Positions 32,809-44,034 of a stretch of DNA of 64,000 nt are shown piece by piece. Made by a program: the position numbers and the translations under genes. Within the stretch, counting starts at the first letter, position 1. Each line of letters starts with the position of its first letter. Location: the NCBI GenBank assembly GCA_947044365.1, contig OX345636.1, positions 23,841,466 through 23,905,465 of the forward strand, given 5' to 3'. This stretch comes from Petrosia ficiformis (lineage: Eukaryota; Porifera; Demospongiae; Haplosclerida; Petrosiidae). The notes below the pieces were generated by a model. It was not told where the DNA came from. It did no database searches and saw nothing but the letters and a program-made list of their open reading frames with translations.

Positions 32809-34240
32809 TCATGCATGCTTTAATTCTTCGACTTGCTTCTGGTGTAGTTCTGGGATTGGACAAGTGAGTTGTGGGTCTTGATACATAGTACACCCTCCAT
32901 CAGGAAGTCTACAAATGGTGTCAGGTATATAGGTTCTATACTCTCTGTTGCACATTGTGCATTGTTGCATCACAGGTTCGGTATACACTATATATGCATG
33001 CAAAAAAATAAATGAAACCATTTTCCAAATATTATACATAATAGAATACCCATATTTCCATGCATTTCCTCAATTACCACTTCATTATCATCTTCACGTT
33101 TGCCATCTTGGTAGTCTTTATTCTGAATTACATAAATATACACAGTGCTAGAAAGCATAATGAACTAACCTTTGACAAATAAACAACAGTATACAATTTG
33201 TGTCTACTAGGGAGAAAGTGATTTTGGTTGTAATAATCTCCCAAAATCCATTCTGTAGGATTTGATCTCAATAATATTTCCAGCTGAATCTGCTAACATT
33301 ACATCATTCACAGAAATTGTTGAAAATTGCTTGTAATACAGGTCAATACTTTTTTCATAAACATTACATATAGTAGATTTCTTATCCATTTCAACTTTTG
33401 TTGGGTTGGGTTCTGGTAGAAACTTTCGCCTAACTCCTTTGTTTTTACTATTGTCATACACCATCCCTCCAAGTAATACCTATAAATAATTAAAAATTCA
33501 TGCATAATATATATACTACCAAAAAGACAGGCAAAATTTATTTATTTACCTTTGTAGTAGTACAGTCTTCAGTGACCAATTTACAAACTTTATTAGCCTG
33601 AGCTCCTTTACCAAACCTGGATATTGCATTAGCTTTGTATAGCTGTGCCAGTTCTTTAATATCTTTCTCTAAACAATAATTAATTTATTTTAAATACTTA
33701 TTATAACCTATGAGAATAACTTACTGGAGGAGAGTAAATTCTTCCCACCATGATCTATAAAGATGTATTTAATTAACTAATTAATTTAACCATGCAGTCA
33801 TGCACGACTTACCTGGAGTGGTATGCTCGTCTGGAGAAGTTGAATGACTACAATTTGGAGATCTGCTACGAACAGAACCACTGCTAGAACTACTACGAGA
33901 GAATCTCTCCTCAGAACTGTTGCAACTGTAGTTGCTTAGTAAATCCTGTACAATATTATGATCCGTATATAATAAGTTTGATTATTATACTACAAGACAA
34001 AATTAAACAACCAACCTTTGATTGTTCAGCTTTAGAATATTGCTCATCCTCCCAATATTTTAGTAGGACAGCATGCTGACCTACTTTTAATTTTGGAAGA
34101 AGTTTCATAAAATGATCTCGCTGAAGAGAAAGAAACACACCCTTGCTTAATATCATTTCATCCATCATGACATCGAGGGTCTCCTCGGTATGATTCACAC
34201 CTTCTAACTCCTTTAGAAACTTTACATCCATCAATCTACA
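32809..34240 (-). CDS. Unrecognised multi-exon gene with a SAM-like N-terminal exon
   Basis: The first exon (34234-34017) reads MMDVKFLKELEGVNHTEETL, SKGVFLSLQRDHFMKLLPKL and KVGQHAVLLKYWEDEQ, reminiscent of a SAM-like helical domain, and ends at donor AAAG|GTTGG. A Ser/Arg-rich exon follows (33947-33815: SSEERFSRSSSSSGSVRSRS, donor AGGTAAG). Next comes 33669-33551 (KDIKELAQLYKANAI), then 33480-33207 (VRRKFLPEPNPTKVEMDKK ... DVMLADSAGNIIEI, stop at 33207). A further exon at 33039-32809 (CTMCNREYRTYIPDTICRL) may belong to it or to a neighbour. Frames are open and splice sites canonical, so this is one of the better preserved genes. Function unknown. Confidence 0.5.
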
Positions 34241-34269
34241 AGCACCAATCTACACTTGATCACAGAATA

Positions 34270-34360
34270 TTCAACATGGAGACTGAGGATAGGAATGAGA
34301 ACGTGAACAAGAACGTGAACATGAAAGCGAATGTCGCATGGGGCTTCCGTAGAATGCTGC
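34270..34360. repeat. Inverted repeat partner of 30098-30220
   Basis: GTCGCATGGGGCTTCCGTAG and GAACGTGAACAAGAACGTG are the reverse complement of sequence at 30098-30220. Confidence 0.7.
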
Positions 34361-34529
34361 TCCTGAGCCAGCTGTTGTAGTAGCCACCAGTTCTCAACTT
34401 CAAAACCTTCCTTGTTTTTGTACATCTTTTGAAGTTTCAATTATGACAGTTGACCCAACATTTTCATTAGGACAGATTTTGCGAATTATTTCTTTAATTA
34501 CACTTTGTTGACAACCAGACTTTACATCA

Positions 34530-34915
34530 GAGAGGAACTATATTATAGATAAACTAGGTAAAGTAAGACCACTAATTCAGTACTTGTGGAGAAAATTTAC
34601 GGACATGTATACACCCAGTAAAGAAGTAGCAGTAGATAAAGCAATGGTGAAAATCTCAGGACGATCAGTAATCAAACAATATTTACCTGTGAAACCCATC
34701 AAAAGGGAATAAAGGTGTGGGTGTTAGGAGATATCAGGAACGGATACTTTAGTAAATTTGAGATTTATATACAAGATTTAACATCTGACCTCTAAGGAAA
34801 AAGGCGTCATGTATACTTCGATAACTTCTGCAATAATTATGAATGCGGAACAGCAAGAGCAGACAGGAAAAGATATTCACAGAAATTGAAAACCCTGACA
34901 TTATCTAAAAGGTCA
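34530..34915 (+). pseudogene. piggyBac transposase fragment
   Basis: The frame reads DKLGKVRPLIQYLWRKF, EVAVDKAMVKISGRSVIKQY (first catalytic Asp region) and LPVKPIKR. After a frame change come KVWVLGDIRNGYFSKFEIY, then VYFDNFC (second Asp) and CGTARADRKRYSQKL. This is the order of the piggyBac DDE_Tnp_1_7 domain. Both termini and the third Asp region are missing, and stops interrupt it. It is not obviously related to the TTAA elements at 16-18 kb, whose transposase domains are deleted. Confidence 0.85.
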
Positions 34916-34986
34916 AGTAAACAATGTGGTGGAAAATTGTAACACAATAACATATATAAAAATTATAATTATATAGAACCATGTAA

Positions 34987-35290
34987 TAGTGATGGGCGAT
35001 ACTGATAAAATTGAAACGATACGATAATGATTTTTTTCCATCAAACATCACTTGTATCAATGATAACCACACCCATTTTCCATTATTTAATGAAAAAATT
35101 ATCAATTGTCACAAAAAGCTTTTTCTCACCAGAAACAGATTTTACAAAATCAAACTCCTCAACTTGTAGCCATAATAGATCGAATTCGTAATTTTGTAAA
35201 GTACAAAGTGTATGTGTAACATATGGGCGTGGTTACAATTAATGGTAGGGGTGGGCGATATATCGATACAAATGTGGTGCAAAATCTGGG
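34987..35290. repeat. Two hAT-like terminus fragments
   Basis: TAGTGATGGGCGATACTGAT at 34987 and TAGGGGTGGGCGATATATCG at 35246 each look like a left hAT end. I found no matching right ends with 8-bp duplications, so they are probably solo fragments. Confidence 0.5.
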
Positions 35291-35413
35291 CAAAATTCGA
35301 TCCCAAATGAATCGGTATTTGTCATCGATCCAAAAAACAATCAATCCATCGATCCATTGTAAACTTAATGTTTCCCTAGATTTTGCATCATAATATTGAC
35401 TGCTTCTCAAGCC

Positions 35414-35713
35414 ATGGCAGAACAAACTGTGGTTAAAATAGAGAATTACATCCATGTACTATATGCTATCATATATACATTGCAGAATAGCCAGGAGAAT
35501 GATTCTGAGTTAAGAGAACTAGTTCCAGTTTTGTATGACGTGGTGAAAGATATAGAAGACATCATATCTCGATGGATAAACATTGAGGTAGGTGTTGATC
35601 CTAATAATCCATACAAGGGACTGCGAGCAGAAAGGCATCATGGTGGTGGGCGTGGTAGACCAAAATATGTTATCAAAGTTGAACATATGATTTTCCTTTG
35701 TGAAATACTGTAA
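35414..35713 (+). pseudogene. N-terminal exon of an integrase-core family protein (third copy)
   Basis: MAEQTVVKIENYIHVLYAII starts a frame ending in LRAERHHGGGRGRPKYVIKV, EHMIFLCEIL. The GRP-x-[fy]-x-i...fL pattern is how this family begins, just before its helix-turn-helix. Nothing of the rve core follows. At 35711 a degraded GGGAAGTTTCGTGG terminus, like the element at 31804, abuts the stop. Confidence 0.45.
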
Positions 35714-35904
35714 TTCCGGGAAGTTTCGTGGGCTGACAAAACAACGAAATTTTGGAAACATGAAAATTTTTCCAAAACTTGAATAAATAAAACTACTAAA
35801 TTTACAAAATCCTACTAAGTGTCTTTCTTCACTGAGTCAGTATTGTGTTATATTTTGTGACAATCATTATTATTTTTTATGGTTCATATATACTCTATTA
35901 TTCA

Positions 35905-36215
35905 TAAATAGGTATGATCCAAATCTTCGTGCAGCTATTGGTCAGTATGCATGTCATCATGGAGTAGCAGCAGCTAGCTGCACGGTATTTTTCTTGTAAG
36001 CTGCAAACAAAAGTCACCCAAACTTTCGTTTGTTCTATTCGTAATGCATATAAAAGGAACAGGAGAGGTAACTATGTTACATGAGAAGAAGACGGGTAGG
36101 AGATTGCTACTGGGTGCAGAGCTAGATGATAAAATCCATCTCTACTTGAAGAAAGTGAGGAAAGCAAACGACAAGAATAACAATGCGATACATTGTGTAA
36201 ATAAGAAAAGTTGAA
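35905..36215 (+). pseudogene. Helix-turn-helix N-terminus of a pogo-like transposase
   Basis: RYDPNLRAAIGQYACHHGV, then RYFSCKLQTKVTQTFVCSI, RNAYKRN, then EKKTGRRLLLGAELDDKIHL and YLKKVRKANDKNN resemble the sponge/cnidarian pogo-like N-terminus ('IGKYA-ENG...STVR...GRP-LLG-LD--V--YI--LR'). Frames change several times. No DDE domain follows. Confidence 0.5.
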
Positions 36216-36411
36216 TTTACACGTGGTGTACATTAATAAATGATCCTTGATTACATGTTTTTTTGCTACTATGTAGGCTTAAGCTGATATTCGATACCTA
36301 TTGAAACAACATGTAGAGGATATTCAGCGTGAAAGTGCTCTTTTCATACTTAAGATGAAGGAGCATCGACGTATATCATGATATTGTTGAAAATGCCAAA
36401 CGGCTTTTTTT

Positions 36412-37612
36412 TATGACTGTTGAACGTGCAGGAGCAGGAGTTAGATCTAAATTTGCTGAAGGTGGTGTGGATCTTTCTTTAGTCGATGGACTTGATACCA
36501 CTTTGTTCGAAGATATCAGTCACCCATTTGTGGGTTTGCAAACTTGTTTTCTCCAGGAGAAGTGCTTTCTTGAGAAACTTGGACTTGTGGTATAAGAATG
36601 TTCATCATGTATACATAGCTAATTAACTACATATAGCATTTAGTTGTGTGTGGGTGTGGCTTGAATATATATTTAATGTACAGATTAGTGTGTTTTGAAT
36701 TGTATGATTTATACTTCTTTAGTAATATGTATTTCACAACAATAAGCATGTGATTGTTATAATTATTTTTATAGAAACCACAAACCATTAAAATAGGAGA
36801 ATCAGAGTATCTTCATCAATTTTCAGGTTCGAAGCGTCGCTATGTTGAGAGATGGGATACTTTTCAATATGTTTCGTTATTATCAAGCTTGAAACAGTTA
36901 CTGAATGATGATACAATTTTAGAAGAAATTGATCATTCTCATGAGCGAATACGTACTCACGATTTCATTGAGGATTTCTGTGATGGTACTGTTTTCAAAA
37001 ACCATTCGTTGTTTTCAAAGGACCCATACACTTTACAAGTGGTTGCCTACAATGATGAACTTGAATTGTGTAACCCCCTTAGGTTCTCATTTCAAGCAAC
37101 ATAAGTTAGGAATTGTTTTTTATACTTTAGCAAATATTCACCTCAAACATCGTTCCCAGCTCAAGAACATAAACCTGGCAATTGCAGCCACTGTTCCTGT
37201 TATTGAAAAGCATAGTCTAGACAGCGTTTTGGAGCCATTCATTTCAAATTTGAATTCAGTTTTCTTATTAGCAGATTTTAATAGCCAGCTTCTTAATTTC
37301 AATTTTGGATACTCTGAAGGTGACAAGCCAATTCCTATCCTAAGTAATGCTTTACATGATCCAAAAAAATCACTACGGTCATCGTCTGCACAAATGCTAC
37401 TGTTAATTCGAATATTGCCATTCCTAATAGGCGAGAAAATAGATGAAGGAGAAGATCATTGGTATTGTTATTTACTACTTGCATATTGTTCTAGTTGGAA
37501 CGTGGTTTTTGTAGGACTATGTTGTAACTGCTTTGGTTTAATTTTACTGTACAGAAAGCTTTTATTTCTTACTTCAATTTTACGTTTGGTATATCAAAAC
37601 AACACTGCATAA
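36412..37612 (+). pseudogene. FCDG/NPLG-family transposon-associated protein, right copy
   Basis: Exon 1 (36412-36591) carries MTVERAGAGVRSKFAEGG and SHPFVGLQTCFLQEKCFLEK and ends at CTTGTG|GTATAA. Exon 2 starts after TTTTTATAG (about 36776): IKIGESEYLHQF, VERWDTFQYVSLLSSLKQLL, IEDFCDGTVFKNHSLFSKD, VVAYNDELELCNPL, then the shared one-base shift and GSHFKQHKLGIVF, LKNINLAIAATVPVIEKHS, SAQMLLLIRILPFLIGEKID to 37612. It is longer than the left copy because the duplication begins only at 36917. Function unknown. The frameshift argues it was already dead when duplicated, unless a family-specific frameshift exists. Confidence 0.6.
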
Positions 37613-38132
37613 TTATGAGTAGAAAATGGACTGACAGATTTTAATGAATATATATTCGCTATAATTATGTATATGTGATGACATCTTTTTCAATATGCAT
37701 TTTTTATGATTCATAATTAAAAAGGTTTGGTTTCTTCAAAATAATCAATACCCATAATATTTCTTGCATGTGCCAGCGATTTGTGTTCACTTTTCATAAT
37801 GGACTGTTTAAAGATGGAGAGTGGTTTTGTCCTGATTGCCAGACTGCCGGCAGCTTGAGTCTATTTACATCCCAGAAATTTAAAGGGTAACTGACAAGCA
37901 CAATAATTTATTGAGATTATTGCATGATTGCATAGTAATACATCAAAAATACATAGTTCATGAAGGAATCAGCTATTAAACTTCAAAAACACGAGTTATC
38001 CAATTTTTAAACATTGCTGCTTTAGTTGATCCACCATCTTTGATTTTAACATTTCCTGTTTCCTGCAATTTCGAGGCATGGTTTACATGACGTCACAAGA
38101 GGACAACTAAAACATGTGATAATGGTAAATAA
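36917..38132. repeat. Right arm of the 1.2-kb inverted duplication
   Basis: Near-identical reverse complement of 24344-25555, with an 11.4-kb spacer. It ends one base before the satellite array. It includes the PHD-like half-exon at 37775-37860 (GEWFCPDCQTAGS). Confidence 0.93.
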
Positions 38133-39550
38133 CATTTACGAGTATTGAATTTTGTTTTGTAAAACTGAGTTCTGTGTTATAGAACTCTTTAAGAACAAAA
38201 CACAATCACATTTATTTTTTATTCAGCGACATAAAGATCTAATTGCTACAGTTCTAATCAGTTCTGAAGTGTAGAACTCATTTATTTTACACTGAACAAT
38301 GCCAAACATTTACGAGTATTAAGTTTTGTTTGGTGAAAAAGAGTTCTGTTGGATAGAACTTATTCAGAACAAAACACAATTACACTTATTCTTTGAGAAA
38401 TATATAAATGTAATTGCTACAGTTCTAATTAGTTCTGATGTGTAGAACTCTATTTGTTTTACTGCCAAGCATTTACGAGTATTAAGTTTTGTTTGGTTAA
38501 AACTGTGTTCTGCGTAATAGAACTGTTTAAGAACAAAACACAATCACTTTTATTCTTTATTCAGTGACATAAAGATCTAATTGCTACAGTTCTAATCAGT
38601 TCTGAAGTGTAGAACTTACTGCCAAACATTTACGAGTATTGAATTTTGTTTTGTATAACTGAGTTCTGTGTAATAGAACTGTTTAAGAACAAAACACAGT
38701 CACTTTTATTCTTTATTCAGTGACATAAAGATCTAATTGCTACAGTTCTAATCAGTTCTGAAGTGTAGAACTCTATTTATTTTACACTGAACAATGCCAA
38801 ACATTTACGAGTATTAAGTTTTGTTTGGTGAAAAAGAGTTCTGTTGGATAGAACTTATTAAGAACAAAACACAATTACACTTATTCTTTGAGAAATATAT
38901 AAATGTAATTGCTACAGTTCTAATTAGTTCTGATGTGTAGAACTCTATTTGTTTTACTGCCAAGCATTTACGAGTATTAAGTTTTGTTTGGTTAAAACTG
39001 TGTTCTGTGTAATAGAACTGTTTAAGAACAAAACACAATCACTTTTATTCTTTATTCAGTGACATAAAGATCTAATTGCTACAGTTCTAATCAGTTCTGA
39101 AGTGTAGAACTTACTGCCAAACATTTACGAGTATTGAATTTTGTTTTGTATAACTGAGTTCTGTGTAATAGAACTGTTTAAGAACAAAACACAGTCACTT
39201 TTATTCTTTATTCAGTGACATAAAGATCTAATTGCTATAGTTCTAATCAGTTCTGAAGTGTAGAACTCTATTTATTTTACACTGAACAATGCCAAACATT
39301 TACGAGTATTAAGTTTTGTTTGGTGAAAAAGAGTTCTGTTGGATAGAACTTATTAAGAACAAAACACAATTACACTTATTCTTTATTGAGAAATATATAG
39401 ATCTAATTGCTACAGTTCTAATTAGTTCTTATGTGTAGAACTCTATTTGTTTTTACTGCCAAGCATTTACGAGTATTAAGTTTGTTTGGTGAAAAAGAGT
39501 TCTGTTGGATAGAACTTTTTAAGAACAAAACAAAATTACATTTATTCTGG
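38133..39550. repeat. Satellite array with trimeric 495-bp higher-order repeat
   Basis: CATTTACGAGTATT recurs at 38133, 38307, 38470, 38627, 38802, 38965, 39122, 39297 and 39464. The steps are 174, 163, 157, 175, 163, 157, 175 and 167, so three monomer types repeat every 495 bp (38307 to 38802 to 39297). Monomers contain AGTTCT-7 nt-AGAACT hairpins and CAATTnCnnTTATTCTTT. It is the same satellite as 26066-26796, in opposite orientation. Confidence 0.95.
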
Positions 39551-39789
39551 TCTTGTGAAAATGCTAAAAGAAATCGACCATCAGGAGAGAATTTACATAG
39601 GTAACACCCATTTGTGATGTTTATTTTAGTTTGTTACAAAGCATACAAAACAGTTTTAATTACATTGCATACCACATTGTAGAGAAGATGTATGTAATAA
39701 AAGATTTGGAGTATTTAAACGAAACCTGGATGGCAATGTTGAAAAATCAAGTCTATTAGGCAAAACCATCTGTGATAGTAATGTGTAAC

Positions 39790-41225
39790 GCACCATCCAG
39801 GGGGTCATCGAAGGACATTTCTGTAACATGAGTGAGATAGCACCTGTTACAAAAGGTGCAGCTGTTGACGAGCCACTTTTTTTTGATAGACAGGTGTTAC
39901 ACTGAAAATATCTCTACCAGATGCAAACAGGTCCACACATACACCAGCATTTGAATTTTTGAATGCTTGATCACTTTTAGTACTTGTAGAAACGGTGATA
40001 ACTCCATGAATAGATCCTGGTGCTACTTTATATGAGTCTCTTAGTTTATACTCATTATTTCCTGCAATACTAACAACAGATATTCCAACTCTAAGAAGAG
40101 TATCAATGGCTCTTTTAATAAGTAAATTCTTTTTTCCATATATGGATAAGTTAACGACAGCTGGTCTCTTTCTCTCTTTGTATTTGCTGTACCAAAACTA
40201 GAACAGTCCAGTACACGGACACTGAATAATGTAGAACCAGGAGCAACCCCAAAACTATCTCCCCCTATGAGATCCATGTCCAGTGCAGTCCAATCCACTG
40301 CAATTACTTCCAAATAAGGTATCGACTGGATCACAACCAGGATACACAGCCCTCCCACTGAACTGTTGATGTGAATACCAAAGACCTGAATCTAGTACAT
40401 ATACATCAGACCTTTCTCCTGTCAAATTACAAGGAGGTGTGTACATACTATCATACTGGTTGGTACTCTGGTCTAATCTATCTAGTCCCCATGTAAAGAC
40501 TATTCTACCGGGAACTCCTCCAGCTTTCATATAATGATCTTCTTCAACATTCTTAACTTCAACTTTGTTGTTTAATATCTGTATGTTTATGAATATCATT
40601 ATCATAATTATTTCAAAACATAATTACTTGTGGAGTATAAACATTCATTCATATTTGCACTAAAGAATTCAGTTAATAATTTCTTAATTTAGCTTGCACA
40701 TATTAATAATAAGGATGTACTAGCACACATACATGCACACACACACACACACACAGGATGTCCAGTGAGAATATGTAATTTGTAAAATAGTACTGTACTA
40801 GAGGTGATACCATTAATATTGATTATGTTAAACAGTTGATGTTTCAAAATTCATATATATAATACATATATATAATTACTCCAACTCACAATATTGAGAG
40901 CTACTTTTGATAGTTTAGCAGAGAATCCATGTGCTGCCTCTACGACTATACCGTGAGCTGTCATACGATAACCCAGTATTGATTCTTTATTCATTTCCTC
41001 AAACTCTTTAACATAGGTATGAATACGTTCGGTACTCACTGAAGTTCGCATATGGATAAAGTAGATGTTTGTGACTCGAATATCCCTTCTTGCTCGTAGT
41101 AAACGTTTTGTTAGTTGACCTTGGCCAAATGTAGATGTCGTGATGAGTAGAATACAGCTTGTTAATAAGAAACAGGTAGAAATGTAATGTTTTATTTTCC
41201 TGAAAAAGAAAATATTTTATGGTGG
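39790..41225 (-). pseudogene. Subtilisin-like (S8) serine peptidase, decayed
   Basis: An exon starting after acceptor TTTTTCAG (41206) gives a hydrophobic signal-like stretch (ISTCFLLTSCILLIT), then an I9-type propeptide (TNIYFIHMRTSVSTERIH, GFSAKLSKVAL) ending at a donor near 40890. The next exon (40588 on) reads WGLDRLDQ, DVYVLDSGLWYSHQQF (catalytic Asp), DCTGHGSH (catalytic His), then after a frameshift GGDSFGVAPGSTLFSVRVLD. A further shift gives PAVVNLSIYGKKN, VVSIAGNNEYKL (oxyanion Asn) and VDLFASGRDIFSV. After an 8-A run with a frame change comes SGSSTAAPFVTGA (catalytic Ser). All catalytic residues are visible, but at least three frame breaks and a deletion (about 30 residues before PAVVN) make it a pseudogene. 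Proteinase-K-like secreted peptidases are the nearest family. Confidence 0.82.
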
Positions 41226-41465
41226 ACTTAGTTTGCTATACTACTGAAAAGAAAGCTACTCAAAATCTCAAATAAAAGGTTATAATTATAATGATATAAT
41301 TAATTGAAGCAAATGATTGGTCGATCTTTTTCACCTTGGTCTATTTCTAATCACTTCGACGTATCACTTATGTTATAACACCTATTGTTTGCTAAAATTT
41401 TATTGGTCTATTGCAAAGTGATCTTCCAAGAAATCGCTATAAATAAGCAGGCTTTAAAATATACT

Positions 41466-42690
41466 AAAGATCTCTTAGATCTGTCCTGACTCCAGACATC
41501 AGTGAGCATCAAGTAGTACCTCTTGTACCTGTTTTACCCTTTGTACATCTTGTAGTCCTTGTAACCACTGCACCCCGACAGGTACAACATGTACAACTGG
41601 TAAATCAGGTGCAAGGGGTACTGGAGGTACAGCTTGTACTGTGCATGGGGTATAAGAGGTGCAAGGGGTACGAGAGGTACATAGTTCAAAAGAAGAGAAA
41701 AACAAAAGAAGTCATTCCAGATGACAAAGGTGAGTGCTTATACCCTTTTACTTCCATTTGCAGTCACTAATTGATGTGAACTCTGCATTCTGTAGGATTG
41801 GCTACATTATTCATCTAAACTATCTAGCAGTGTTTGAAGGATCACAAGCTCACGTTAAGCTAGGTGCATTTTGTAAATTAGTGTCATATAACATTGATGG
41901 TCATTGGACCTCCATGAGACGTGATCCACCTACATATTTTTTATGTATTCGATAAGCCAGTTGCAGCCACTGATGCAGACATGAATACTCATTTCAATTT
42001 TGTTCGAATCATTCCATCAACAACTGACAACATTTTGCCTCCTCAAAGTTTCATGGAAAGCATACTAGATTTGGATATGACCATAGTAATGGTGACCATT
42101 TTAAACCGAGATATCTATTCCAGAACAAATGTTGAATGATGTTCTTAGTCTTCAACTTCAGCAGTATATACAAAAAACTGTGGATTTTAATGATTTTTAT
42201 GTATTTACAAATACAACCAAGGTTTCTCATGATACACGAGCAATTTCCATGTTTTCAGGTTCGAAGCCTGACCTTATGATGTTTCGAAAGAATAACCCCT
42301 GAACAGGGGTAGTTTGCCAATATAAAGAGGAAGAGGATATGGAAACAGAGGAAACAGAGCAAAAAGAGTACATAGCCCAAATAAAATAGATCCTGTTAAT
42401 AATAGACCTTTGGCCTAACTCTTGGGCAATATGGAAAAAATTGCTGGTGAGATGGCGAAGGAGTTTATCACAAATGATGCAACGGGAAAAATAATAGAAG
42501 TATTTAAAATATATGGCATAATAATCAACGAATATTTGTGGACCTTGTTTATTGACACTAAAAATAACTGAGTCAAGCTACGCAGTATTAGAGAAGGGAA
42601 AAGAAGATTTGGATATCCACACAGCTCTACAACGAATCCTGACTTGTCTGAAATAATACAAGAATCATTTTGGAGAAACATACAATTAAA
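41466..42690 (+). pseudogene. Unrecognised gene, possible PD-(D/E)XK-like protein, with minisatellite in its first exon
   Basis: 41466-41729 is open (LTPDISEHQ, a VQ/VP repeat tract, KKRKTKEVIPDDK) and ends at a canonical donor AAAG|GTGAGT. An exon after TTTGCAG (41764) reads LAVFEGSQAHVKLGAFCKLV. Shifted frames follow: VAATDADMNTHFNFVRII, QYIQKTVDFNDFYVFTN, FSGSKPDLMMFRKNNP, GVVCQYKEEED and MEKIAGEMAKEFI. GSKPDLM followed by a beta-like VVCQYK is suggestive of a PD-(D/E)XK nuclease fold, but that is a weak inference. Frames do not join, so it is decayed or badly resolved. Confidence 0.35.
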
Positions 42691-42861
42691 TAGTATAATG
42701 CACCCTTTTTGGATTCATAAGTTAAATTACTAAAGATCCTTATTTATTAAATACTATTATACATGTTATCAACAAGGCTAATGAAGTTAGGGTTGATTAG
42801 AATAATTATGTAGAAACTATCAAAGATCCTAGCTTTATTACCTAAGATCCTTACTTTCCAT

Positions 42862-43250
42862 CAAGAGGTACATGGGGTACAAGGGGTATATAACAGTTGT
42901 ACCCCCTGTACCTGAGGTACAAGAGGTACATACAAGGCGGCACAACAAGTACGACAGGTACAACAAGTACAAGGGCTACAACTGGTACAATAGGTACAAC
43001 AGGTACAAGGGGCCACAGCAGGTACCATTTGTACCCCTTGCACCTCTAGTACCCCTTGTACTTGATTTACCAGTTGCACCCTTTGTTCCCCTTGTGCCCT
43101 TTGTAGCCCATGTATCTCCTCTTATACCCTTTGTACAAGGGATACAACAGGTACAAACGGCTACAAGGGGTACAGCAGTACAGGGAGTACAACTGGCAGC
43201 ACAACAGGTACAAGAGGTACTACTACAGGGGCTTGAGTTGCGGCTAGGGT
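42862..43250. repeat. 9-bp GTAC minisatellite, block 1
   Basis: GTAC recurs every 9 bp (GGTACAAGG/GGTACAACA units), with opposite-orientation segments (CTTGTACCC). 42862-43022 is a near-identical duplicate of 43669-43826. Because the period is a multiple of three and few units contain stops, long frames are open on both strands; I do not regard them as genes. Confidence 0.93.
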
Positions 43251-43272
43251 TAGGGGTAGGGTTAGCGTTAGG
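43244..43272. repeat. Telomere-like GGTTAGGG run
   Basis: CTAGGGTTAGGGGTAGGG followed by TTAGCGTTAGG lies at the edge of the minisatellite. It is only about four degenerate units. Confidence 0.6.
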
Positions 43273-43496
43273 CCCATGTACGAATTATAATAATTTGCTC
43301 ATATTTCTTGTCGTTCTAGTGATTTGATAGAGTTGTGAAAAGTTACATACGTACATACATACATGATAAATTTAACATTTTTTTGATTTGGTCAGGAAAG
43401 GGTTAAAAAGTCAAAAGAACTTTAATAGTTAATAGTTACTAGTCCATAGGACAAACACCATCATTTTCACTTTCACTTTCAGATGATTTCGAACTT

Positions 43497-43960
43497 ACCA
43501 CTTGTACCTACCTGATGTACCAGTTGTACCCTTTGTACCTCTTGTACCCCTTGTACCCCTTGTACCTGAGATACCCCTTGTATACAACAGGTCCAAGGGG
43601 TACAACTGGTACAAGAGATACAAGGGGTACAACTCGTACCTTTTGCAACCCTCATACAAGGAGTACAAGAGGTACATGGGGTACAAGGGGTATATAACAG
43701 TTGTACCCCCTGTACCTGAGGTACAAGAGGTACATACAAGGCACAACAAGTACGACAGGTACAACAAGTACAATGGGTACAACTGGTACAATAGGTACAA
43801 TAGGTACAAGGGGCCACAGCAGGCAACAGGTAAAACGCCTTGTAGCCATTTTACCCTTTGTACCTGTTGTACTCCTTGTATCTCTTGTACCCCTAGGGGG
43901 CACAAGGGGTACAAGAGGTACAAGGGGTTCAAATGTGTCAAACTGCTTCAATCTAGCATA
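43497..43960. repeat. 9-bp GTAC minisatellite, block 2
   Basis: Same 9-bp unit. The block begins in CTTGTACCC orientation (43500-43570), flips to GGGGTACAA, and flips again at 43840. The central part duplicates block 1. Confidence 0.93.
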
Positions 43961-44034
43961 ATAACTTTAATGAATGTATGAATTTATGTACTCATTACTA
44001 TTGATTAACTTGAAGTTGTTCGACTATGTACCTA

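Noticed and set aside
38133..39550. CRISPR-like array
   Set aside because: The whole monomer is repeated, not short repeats with unique spacers, and the genome is eukaryotic.
43244..43272. Interstitial telomere or chromosome-fusion point
   Set aside because: Only about four degenerate TTAGGG-like units at the edge of a minisatellite. This is too short for a telomere relic.
43495..43981. Overlapping 100-160-residue frames on both strands of the GTAC minisatellite, one reading Gly-Thr-Arg repeats like a collagen
   Set aside because: The 9-bp period keeps all frames open by chance and the orientation flips several times. There is no sustained Gly-X-Y over a whole frame, no signal peptide and no flanking domain.
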